This document shows positions 13,693 to 23,031 of a stretch of DNA of 64,000 bases, one piece after another (within the stretch, counting starts at the first letter, position 1; the number at the start of each line of letters is the position of its first letter). Source of the DNA: Litoditis marina (taxonomy: Eukaryota > Nematoda > Chromadorea > Rhabditida > Rhabditidae); contig OZ038435.1 of the NCBI GenBank assembly GCA_964036275.1, forward strand, positions 21,314,059-21,378,058. The letters are read 5' to 3'. The notes under the pieces are model-generated. The model searched no databases. It was not told the DNA's origin and worked only from the letters and a program-made list of their open reading frames with translations. The translations under genes were made by a program, and so were the position numbers.

Positions 13693-16164
13693 ATTGGTTT
13701 TCTCAAAACCGGCTTTCTCATTTTTAGGCTCGTTGTCGCAAGGGCTTTAGCATGCTAAAATTGAGTTAGAACAATTAAATTCCTAGGTATTATACTGGAC
13801 AGCCGATGTTTGGGCCGTTTGGGGTAGTAGCTTACCGAACTGACCGCAATTAGACGTTCGTTAGTTCCCGTCGCTTGCTAACGCATGGCCTACAGTATAC
13901 TGTATACATTCTTAATATTTTTATATGTTTTCCTGTAACCTGTACTTATCGAACTGATACTCTTACAAGTTAAGTATCACTATAATAATGTTTTATTTTA
14001 ATGCCACTTTTGTGACGTCTAGCAAGTTTCTATTCGCGGTTTCATTTAATTGCCATCTTTTCAGTTCGTGTCGCCATCGCCAGTTCGCCAGGATATATCA
14101 TTGTTTGTAGTACGCTGCGGTGATACTTTCGCTGAATCAGGAGCAGGATGGGTCAATGGATTTCATAGGACTCTAGAAGGTAGGATTCTACTTCAATTCG
14201 CTTGTACAACCTGTTTCTGGTTTGTTTAGTTGTCATCGTCAGTAATTATTGTTTCAGTATCTGCTTAAATTTAGTGTATATGGCCGCATTCACACCTTTT
14301 TTAACGTTGGCATCACTTTGCTGGTGTACAGATCTGACTGAAGTTAAGCGGTAGTTACGTTCCTACGCTCCAATAAGTCTTCTCTGTAACGCGTTCATCA
14401 TGTACATTAGCTGATTAAACATTTGAAGAACAACTGAACAACCAAGCCTGTTCCCTCATTCTTGCTTTCGTTCTCTCTTTTCTGTGAGTCTGTTATGTAG
14501 CGATCATCCACTCTTCACGGTCACGTAAAATATTTTAGCTGCTGTCACGCATTCATGAACAAATGAGCCGTAAGTGGAGAATACGCGTGGACGCGTCACT
14601 TGCTTAGGTTTAGTGTAAATGTTATACATTCAGGTCAGTGTGGAATAGTCACACCTCTTTGGTATGTGCTAGCGTAATGCTTGCTGGCTGTGACACTATA
14701 TTCATATATGCGTATAAGTGGCTTCCCAGCTGTCTAATTCGTACTGTTTAACTACTTGAGACAGTTTATCTACGTATTTTCGGGAAAGTTGGAGTTTGGT
14801 TTGTAGTTACAGAGTTACAGTATGTGTCGTATTTAGTATAGAAACTAGAAACTCTATTCCATTCGTTTTGATATGTATCGTATCTTTTAGGAAGATTAGT
14901 GATATATCTTTAACGAGTAAATAACATAACAATTAACAAATAACTTGGCAATCAGACTCCGTCTTAGGGGAGGGAAGTGGAAAAATGACTTGTAGAAAGA
15001 CATTGAACGATTTAGACGTATGGGTTTCCGGTTTTTTGCGCCTTCACTTCACATTCATATATAATTGGACACCTACAATGTGCCATAGCAAATAGCACAT
15101 GACATCTATCCATTACTGTTTCTAGTAAGCTGCGAGCAAACTTGGCAATTCTAGCCAACAAAATGATTAATGTAAAATGAGTTTTATAAGCGGAGATCAC
15201 TCAATGACTTAATTAACTTCAGTATCTTTTGGATTCTATTTATATTTGCAGATGTACAATATTTTGTCTCGAGCCGAGCAGCGAAGATACGACCATTCTC
15301 AATTGACGATTTCCGCACATAGGAGAATGAGGAATACCACATGTGGATCAGAATTACGGTATTATTAGAGTTTGATTGTGCATTGTAAGAAGCTCCGCTC
15401 GTCCTTTTATGTGACATTATCAAAAAAACTTAGCAATACGTCTATACCGAACATGGAAACATCTTAAAGTACCATTATCTTTTCGACTTTTCGTACGTAA
15501 CTGGACGAGATGGAATGCTTCTTTTTCCGTCCTAATTTTTTAACCTGCCTTTCAATTGAGTAGTGGGACTTTTAACTTTAGCTACTCACTATTCTAATTA
15601 GAGTGTGTTTACCATGACATTTTTTTTGAATACCACTGCCTTACAATCTTTCTTTGCGTATTTTTAGTGCGATCACATCACATCAGTAAGATGCGATTAT
15701 TATTCTTAGTAAATCCGTTTGACATCTGACTTATGTTATGTTGTGCTGAATTGTCACTAAAACTGCATATCACCGCATTCTCCATTATTCGATATATTTA
15801 GGTAATTTATGTATTTGCTGACCTTAGAGTCATATCAGGCACCCGAGTGTCATATAGAATAGAGTACTGAGTTGCATTTCTCGCCCACCTGTTCATCCGC
15901 CTAAACCAAACTTGTATAATGAGTTTTGTACTATTGAAATATTTATGTGCCCATAACTTTTTATTCGTGTAATTTGAATATTATCATAAGTTAGGCATTC
16001 GTTGTATTTGTTGAACTGTAATATAGGCTAATATTGATTTATAATAAAATTTTGTGAGAATGTCATAAAATTATCCCAAACAAAATGTCTTAGTGAGTTG
16101 AAATATAATTATGTGAAATTTGGACTAAAAAAGCTATCAAGGGTTCCCAGAACTAATTTGGACC
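13693..16164. other. Intergenic; nothing recognised
   Basis: About 2.5 kb with no open frame longer than 80 codons, no family motif and no obvious repeat structure. Confidence 0.5.
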
Positions 16165-16310
16165 CGTCAGGCATGTCATGGGCAATAGACAGGCATGCCT
16201 GAGCAATTCGGGCAATTTATGTCTGGGCATTGACTAGGCATTGCCCGCCATGGTCGGGCAGGCATGCCGTGGGCAAAATTCAGGCATGCCATGGGCGACA
16301 ACCTTTCCCT
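16165..16310. repeat. Degenerate GGCATGCC/TGGGCAA tandem motif
   Basis: Repeated words GGCATGCC, GGGCAATG and CATGGGCAA occur many times in about 145 bp, with AGGCATGCC itself palindromic in part. It looks like a diverged minisatellite or a small structured element next to the Polinton insertion. Confidence 0.6.
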
Positions 16311-16483
16311 GCGTGGAAATCTTTTTGAATAGTCACTTGGATCCGTACGTGGTATATATTGAATCACTGTTATCTCTTTGTGCGTTCACCGGCTTTCGCT
16401 GCTTTTTTGCCAAATAACAAATTTTGAGTCTAGAAGTTTTTACGCCTGGAAGTTTTTATGGTGAGAACTGAAACAAGTTGGAG

Positions 16484-16489
16484 TTCAGA
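16484..16489. repeat. Target-site duplication, left copy (TTCAGA)
   Basis: TTCAGA directly precedes the palindromic element and is repeated at 28305-28310 directly after it. Six base pairs is the duplication length typical of Polinton/Maverick integration. Confidence 0.8.
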
Positions 16490-16659
16490 AGTAGTAGACC
16501 TGTCCGTGAAGGAACATATTGGGGGCGGAGCCTAGCGCGCGGCTGCACCCAGCGCGCAGCCAGCCGGCAACATACAGTAACCTAGGTACAGTAACCTAGG
16601 TACAGTAATCCTTATACAGTAATACGGTAATTCTTAAGGAAAAAGTTTTTTCTCAAGTT

Positions 16660-16745
16660 TTTCTCACACGTTTCTACACGTGTCCACACGTTTTCTCACA
16701 CGTGTCCGCACGTTCCCACACGTTCTCTCACGTGTCTTTCTCGGC
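16660..16745. promoter_or_regulatory. Array of CACGT motifs near the element's terminus
   Basis: About eight copies of ACACGT / CACGTG occur in 85 bp (for example TCTACACGTGTCCACACG and CTCACACGTGTCCGCACG), just inside the terminus and upstream of the polymerase promoter. A direct repeat ACAGTAACCTAGGT (about 16573-16605) precedes it. The mirror copy is at about 28049-28134. Terminal repeat arrays could bind a regulator or replication protein, which is inference. Confidence 0.4.
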
Positions 16746-16835
16746 TCTTTTCCAAGGAATTTTCTATACTCTTAAACTGGCTCCGAGACTACATTCACCT
16801 ATGAACGGAAAATCAATAATTGGCTATCCCCCAGG

Positions 16836-16874
16836 CCGCGGGCGATAGTTTATATAATTCTCATTCGCCCGCGG
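16836..16874 (+). promoter_or_regulatory. Hairpin-flanked TATA promoter of left PolB
   Basis: A perfect 10-bp GC-rich inverted repeat, CCGCGGGCGA (16836-16845) and TCGCCCGCGG (16865-16874), encloses TTTATATAATT. The polymerase ATG follows at 16889, 15 bp after the repeat. The layout fits a TATA promoter held in the loop of a potential cruciform. Confidence 0.6.
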
Positions 16875-16888
16875 ACCCTCTACTCAGG

Positions 16889-19800
16889 ATGGTCTACGTT
16901 CCGCCTAACAAACGGAAAAGGTACGTTGCTTAAAACTCCGTTTTCCCAGCTGTTTTACCAATTATATTTTTCAGAACTACTAAACCTTCTACAAATATTA
17001 TTACTACACCCACACCTACCGTTTCCCGGTCTCCTTCTCCAACTCCAACGCCTCCCACGTCTTCAAACCGGTAAGTTATTAATATTATCTCTCTATCTCT
17101 TTCTCTCTCTCTCTCATTCCGTCATCCTATGTGTATCTCCCTTTCTCCTCTCTCTCTCTTTCTGATTATGTGTCTCTCTTCCTGTTCTCGTTGTTCATTT
17201 CCCTAACTTCTTTCCTTCTTGTAGGTCTCCCACCCCTTTTGATTTGGACCAAGAATGGACAAAACACTGCAAATTGAATGTTCGAAACCGTACTTCGCGA
17301 AGATCTGGGCATGTTATCAAAATCAAAGCGCAGCGTCTCAATTTCTCTGGTTTGGACCAAGTTAAAGTGCCGTTTGATGTTGCAATTCCTGCACTTTTGG
17401 ACAAGTTCATTCTGGAATCTTTGAATGCGGAGGGGATGGACCCCGATTCTACCAAGTTCTGTGTTGCCATGCATCATATTGATTTCAAAAACTCCAAACC
17501 GCTATTTCTCCAATTTCGAACTCGTGCATTGCTCGATGGTGTGGCCCTATTCAATCTCATTGGAAAGTTTCAACAATCTAACGCGGCTCTTTCTATCGAT
17601 GACGGTCTTTCTTTGGAGTTACACGTGTACAATAAGGATAATTCCGCGTACGCGGATGAAATGGCCGGAAGTCGGAATAGTTCATTTTATTTGGATGAGC
17701 AGCTCGGTATTCCCGGATATGTTAAAAACACGGACAACTTGTGTTTGGCGCGAGCCGTTGTTTTGGCGTTGGTTATGACCGATTTACAACATGCACCAGA
17801 TGATGAAACCAAAAAGGAGATACAAAAGTACGCCAAAAAGCTGAAACGGGCCGACAACACTCTTTTCTGGAGGAATGAGGCCATCTCATTATTGAAGGAC
17901 TGTGGGCTGGCTACTGACAAAGATACCTATAATGAGAAGGATTTGGAGAAGATAGCCGAATACTACGACGACTACAAGTTCACGGTTTACGTGAGGCCTG
18001 GACCGCAGCGTTTGTACTCGGTAGCTCGCGAGTTCAACCCAGAAGCGGTACTGCAGCTGAATCTGGCCTTGTTCAATAATCATTATGATTACTTCAAGCC
18101 GTCCAAGGTTTCAATTGGGCTGACCATCTGTCGCTACTGTTTCATACCATATACCAGGATTGAAAGTCACCGCTGTATGTACAAATGTTCTACATGCAAA
18201 TCGATCGGCTGCGTTGGAGAGCCGGAAGCAACTTTCTGCGAAGATTGCAATATGAACTTCAAAAGCGTGGAATGTTATGAAAACCACAAGAAGATCAACC
18301 CGAGAGCTGTCATGTCGGTGTGCGATCAGTTTAAGGTACATTTAATTTTTCAAATGTTCCATTTTTTCCGCTGTGTACTTTTCCTAATTTCACATGTTTC
18401 CAGGTGTGTAAAACCTGCGGTTCGTATTATCGGGTTCACAATGTCGGAGAACAGGGTCATATCTGTTTCTCTAACAGCTGGTGTGGAAACTGTAAGAAGC
18501 ACGTGGATCGTGAGAACCACAATTGTTGTTGGACTCCACCCTCAGAACGGGAGAAAAAGAAGCAGAAGGAAAAGCAGGAAAATTTCAAGTGCATTCTCTA
18601 CGATTTCGAGACGGTGGTTGTTGAGAATCCGGACGACGTGTACGACTACGCCGACGAACAATGGCCCAACATGGTTGTATTTGAGAGAATCTGCTCAAAA
18701 TGTTACCTGTTACCGACGGACCACCCGTGTGACACGTGTGGAGTCAAGAAACAGTGTATCAAGTACCAATCCAAAGAGGACGATCGTTGGAGCGTAGTTG
18801 ACCGGTTCCTGGACTATCTCCTTCAAGACCCAACGTGCAACAATGCAATTCTTCTGGCTCATAACGGTTCCCGTTTTGACTCACACTTCTTTGTGAGACG
18901 TTTGCTCGTTCGAGGCATATATCCTTCGCTGCTTGCCAACGGATTGCAGTTGATGCAAATGACGGTGAATCCCCTGAGAAAGGAGAAGTTCAACAATCTC
19001 ACGTTCAAGGACAGTTATCTCCTCATCCCTCTCCCGCTTGCTACATTGCCTCAGGCATTTGGACTGCCGAGTTTGGCCAAGGGTGAATTCCCATATCTCT
19101 ACAATATGCCGGCTCACTATGGAACAAAACTTCTTGGGCTGCCGGATCGAATGTACTACTGTTTGGAAGGTAAATCTGCTGCAGCTCGCGAAAAGTTCAT
19201 GACCTGGTACAGAACGGCGCAACACCAACCGTTCGACTTTGACAAGGAAATTCTGCTGTATTGTGAAATGGATGTTTCCATCTTACGCAACTCCATCACC
19301 AAGTACATCAAAACGTGTGTGGACCTCACGGGCTGGAATCCCATCGTGCACTGTTGTACATACGCCGGATTTTCTATGCATCAGGTAATTTTATTCTTCT
19401 TTCCACGTGAAAATATGAATGGTTGAATATTTAATTATTTCCTCATTTATTGTTTTATTTTCAGCTGAAAATGGATCACATGAAGCCCGGTCAAGTTGGG
19501 ATTATTCCGGAGAATGGTGTTTTCAACAATGAGCACCAATCGGACTTGGCTCTCAAATATATTCAATGGTTGGAGAAGGAAAACGGTGTGGAGCTACAGT
19601 ACAAACTCAGAGGTGGCGAGTTCAAAATTGCACACCAAGGACACAATTTCCGTGTCGATGCGATCGATCACTCGTCGAATACTGTATATGAAGTTCTCGG
19701 CTGTTTTTATCATGGATGTGAGAAACACGCAGGCCGCGATGAAGTGCACCCCTACAACGGAAAAACCATGGCGCAGGTGAGTTTTGCAAAACTTGAAGGT

Positions 19801-21814
19801 AGTAAAAACACAGCAAAACTTTTGTACAATTCTTAAAATGTAAAAATTTCCAGATCCTGGCGGAAACGGAGGCTCGTATAAAAATTATCGAGTCGCATGG
19901 TTATACGGTGATCAAAATCTGGGAGTGCGAGATCAAACTACAACTCAAACGTGATCGAGAAATGGCAAACTTCTTCAAAAGTTGCGTGCACAAGAGCCGC
20001 CTGAGGCCAAGAGAGGCGTTCATGGGTGGTCGTACTCAAACGTATCGTCTGCTTGCGGAAGCTGATTCGCACAAGTCTATCCAATATCTGGACTTTTGTA
20101 GTTTGTACCCGTACACCACAGCGTACTTGGCCGAATACCCGATTGGATACCCCGAGGTCATCACTTCTGACTTCAAACCGTTTGTCACCGGTCAAGATTC
20201 CCCATACAAGGGTCTTGTGATGTGCGACATATTGGCTCCACCTGACATTAAATTCCCCATTATTGGTGTACGGCTCAACAACAAGTTGGTATATTGCACG
20301 TGTCGCACGTGTGCCGAAAACGCGGACAACACACCGTGTACACACTACTCGGAGAAGGAGCGATTTCTTCACGTTTCCGTGTGTCACGTGGAACTGTCCC
20401 ACGCTCTGCGAAACGGTTACAAGGTACTACGATGCTAAGAAGTATGGAGTTGGAACACTTGGGAGATGGGCGGGCTCTTCAAAGAGTTCACCAAGAAGTT
20501 CATCAAGCTCAAGCAGGAAGCAAGTGGTTGGCCCTCGTCGGATATGACTGAAGAGCAAAAGGTTGGAAACATTCTGTAATCTACCTCAAACTTGGGTAAT
20601 TAAACCGGCGGAATAACCAGATATATCTTTCAGGTGCGGTTTTTGGAAGACCACAAAGAGAACGTTGGCGTGGAATTGGACCGTGGAAACATTGCTAAAA
20701 ACGGACCATTGCGGACAGTCGCCAAACTCCTTCTCAACAGGTAAGAGCAATTCTAAACGTAGTTTCACTCAAGTGATCAAACTACAAACTATAAAACTGA
20801 ACTTTTCAGTGTGTGGGGCAAAACCGGCCAGAATCCTGACAAAACCGTGACGGAGTTCATGCCTTCGAACAGTGAGAAGTTATGCAAACTGATCAACGAC
20901 ACAAAGATTGAGATTACCGGCTTCTCGCTCCTGGATGATTCTGTAGTTTGCTCGTACAAACCACGTGTGGAGTACAGAAAGCCCGTGGAATACACAAACG
21001 TTGCGATTGCGGCCTACACTACTGCGTACGCTCGACTTCGTTTACTGGAGGCAATGAGTCGTGTTGGAGATGATCTTCTTTATGTTGGTGAGTTCAAAAG
21101 TTTGGAAAAACGGTTGGAATATAGCTTGTTTCAAAAAATTACACAGCAGAAGTTTCCCCATTTTCAGATACCGATTCTCTCATATTCCTCAACGACGACA
21201 GCAAACCGGATAGGTTAGCTGATCTTCGTGCGGACCGGCTTGGGTTTTTGACTTCGGAAATACCGGAAGGCTACCGAATAACCAAGTTTGTGAGCATGGC
21301 GCCCAAAGTCTACTCATATTTGCTGGAAAACGACGCCGGAGATGTCAAGACTGTCTGCAAAGTCAAAGGAGTGGTTAGTTTTAATCCACCCCTATTCGCA
21401 TGTTTTCTCATAGTTTATACAGCGTTCAACAACCCGATTTCAGACGCTTGATTCCGAAGCGGCCAAGAAGATCAACTTCCAAGTCATGGAGGAGATGGTT
21501 CGCGACCTGGTTGCTGAGGAAAACCCCGGAGTTGTTGAGACTGAACGAGCCATGATTGTGAAAAAACTTGGTCAAATAACCACCAAAGTTCTCAAGAAAA
21601 GACTACAACCAGTGATGACCAAACTACGATATCTGCCCGATTTCACAACTGTGCCCTATGGCTACTTGGACCAGGAAGCAATCGATAAAAGGTTAGCGTC
21701 ATCATGTAAACTATCATTGTTTATATTACCTGTCTGACGCACGCGTGTGTTAGCTATACGAAATGGGGGACCCACTTGCAAAACTCAAAAAAGAACTTCC
21801 AATTAAAGCCATAA
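16889..21814 (+). pseudogene. Protein-primed family B DNA polymerase, left copy, premature stop
   Basis: Eleven exons: 16889-16920, 16975-17070, 17225-18335, 18404-19384, 19465-19776, 19854-20561, 20634-20740, 20810-21087, 21168-21373, 21444-21691 and 21754-21814, totalling 4,140 nt in consistent phase. Visible features by approximate residue: a Ser/Thr/Pro-rich N-terminus; DNLCLARA (about 213) with a later NHYDYF, resembling the Cys/His of an OTU-like protease fold; a Cys/His-rich region (about 340-450); exonuclease motifs DFET (about 480), HNGSRFD (about 568) and YCEMD (about 698); a Vsr-like YEVLGCFYHGC (about 815); and polymerase motifs A (DFCSLYP, about 922), B (LLNSVWGKTGQ, about 1110) and C (YVDTDS, about 1208). 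TAC has become TAA at 20436-20438, between motifs A and B, so this copy should give only a truncated protein without an active palm. Confidence 0.85.
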
Positions 21815-22017
21815 TGCCCGGTACCTGGGCGTGGTACGCCTATTTCGAAACCACACCACCGGATTCTAAGTAAGTTATCTAAAATATTCCATCTTTGGGA
21901 TCAAACTACAACAACCCTTGGTTTTCAATAGTAACTTTACAACATTTCAGTCCTCCAACTACTACAACAACCCCTGTGAGGAGCGAGGCCAGTACCCCTA
22001 CACCTGATAACCACTAA
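21763..22017 (+). CDS. Overlapping short frame, probable displaced PolB tail
   Basis: An open frame starts with ATGGGGGACC and overlaps the last polymerase exon one base out of phase. It splices 21869 to 21951 (GTAAGT / TTTCAG) and ends in TAA at 22017, 57 codons in all. It contains PIKAIMPGTWAWYAYF followed by a Thr/Pro-rich tail like the N-terminal exon of the polymerase. The two frames meet at a run of five G (21765-21769). I think it is the original C-terminal tail of the polymerase displaced by a one-base change in that run, though a separate small protein cannot be excluded. Confidence 0.45.
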
Positions 22018-22027
22018 TTGTACAATA

Positions 22028-22345
22028 TTGTATATAAATGTCTATTATACGCTTGTTGAAAGTGGTTGTACTGTCTATAACTCTGAAAAAATGTATGTTA
22101 GAGCGATTGAATCGGTGCAGAATGACTTTACTAGAAAGTTGTTCATGCGCCAAGGAGGTTATAGCTACTGCAAAATACCGTCCGCTGAGTTTGGAAACCG
22201 AAAACTAGGTCTTGAATAACTTGAAAAACGACGCAAAGTGTTTGACATGATTATGGTACACAAAATTGTTAATTAACATCAGGCCTCACTGCATCGAACT
22301 TTTATAAGTTCGATAATTCATGCACAAGGGGTGCGAGTTTGAAAC
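22028..22345 (+). mobile_element. LINE reverse-transcriptase 3' fragment, left arm
   Basis: The frame reads AIESVQNDFTRKLF...NRKLGLE, a stop, then LEKRRKVFDMIMVHKI, further stops and SLHRTFISSIIHAQGVRV. This is the typical C-terminal end of non-LTR (CR1/jockey-like) reverse transcriptases (IESVQ..FTR, LGL.SLE.RR). At least three in-frame stops show it is decayed. It lies just inside the palindrome centre and is duplicated in the right arm, so it was present before the palindrome formed. Confidence 0.75.
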
Positions 22346-22380
22346 TACGCTTCAGTGATACGTTAGAATACGTTCCGAAT

Positions 22381-22413
22381 GTATTCGGAACGTATTCTAA
22401 CGTATTCGAATGT
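22381..22413. other. Centre (spacer) of the palindrome
   Basis: The 33-bp centre is made of GTATTC-headed units (GTATTCGGAAC, GTATTCTAAC, GTATTCGAAT) that continue into the right arm. The bases either side of GT at 22381-22382 already form a palindrome of about 22 bp per side. The simplest view is an original axis with a 2-nt loop, later made asymmetric by a 31-bp tandem duplication. Confidence 0.7.
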
Positions 22414-22448
22414 ATTCGGAACGTATTCTAACGTATCACTGAAGCGTA

Positions 22449-22766
22449 GTTTCAAACTCGCACCCCTTGTGCATGAATTATCGAACTTATAAAAGTTCGA
22501 TGCAGTGAGGCCTGATGTTCATTAACAATTTTGTGTACCATAATCATGTCAAACACTTTGCGTCGTTTTTCAAGTTATTCAAGACCTAGTTTTCGGTTTC
22601 CAAACTCAGCGGACGGTATTTTGCAGTAGCTATAACCTCCTTGGCGCATGAACAACTTTCTAGTAAAGTCATTCTGCACCGATTCAATCGCTCTAACATA
22701 CATTTTTTCGGAGTTATAGACAGTACAACCACTTTCAACAAGCGTATAATAGACATTTATATACAA
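22449..22766 (-). mobile_element. LINE reverse-transcriptase 3' fragment, right arm
   Basis: Mirror of 22028-22345 with the same reading and the same internal stops. At least two single-base differences from the left copy were noticed (CTCCG for CTCTG, and AATGAAC for AATTAAC). Confidence 0.75.
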
Positions 22767-22776
22767 TATTGTACAA

Positions 22777-23031
22777 TTAGTGGTTATCAGGTGTAGGGGT
22801 ACTGGCCTCGCTCCTCACAGGGGTTGTTGTAGTAGTTGGAGGACTGAAATGTTGTAAAGTTACTATTGAAAACCAAGGGTTGTTGTAGTTTGATCCCAAA
22901 GATGGAATATTTTAGATAACTTACTTAGAATCCGGTGGTGTGGTTTCGAAATAGGCGTACCACGCCCAGGTACCGGGCATTATGGCTTTAATTGGAAGTT
23001 ATTTTTTGAGTTTTGCAAGTGGGTCCCCCAT
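22777..23031 (-). pseudogene. Mirror of the overlapping PolB-tail frame, nonsense mutated
   Basis: Mirror of the frame at 21763-22017. A G-to-T difference at 23001 (opposite left position 21793) turns its GAA codon into TAA eleven codons in, so this frame is broken here while it stays open in the left arm. In the polymerase frame the same change only replaces Lys with Asn. Confidence 0.5.

Larger units (their letters stand above)
16490..22380 (+). repeat. Left arm of the palindrome (5,891 bp)
   Basis: Reverse complement of 22414-28304. While reading I found seven single-base differences, and no length difference: positions 18042, 18166, 19331, 20438, 21793, about 22086 and about 22271. The outer boundary is sharp at 16490, where pairing with the right arm stops apart from the target duplication. 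Confidence 0.95.

Noticed and set aside
17166..17477. Antisense frames within the PolB exons
   Set aside because: They are shadows of the polymerase reading frame and have no splice support.
17244..20438. Phage or linear mitochondrial plasmid origin of PolB
   Set aside because: Spliceosomal introns, Polinton-type termini and a Vsr-like insert in the polymerase point to a nuclear Polinton.
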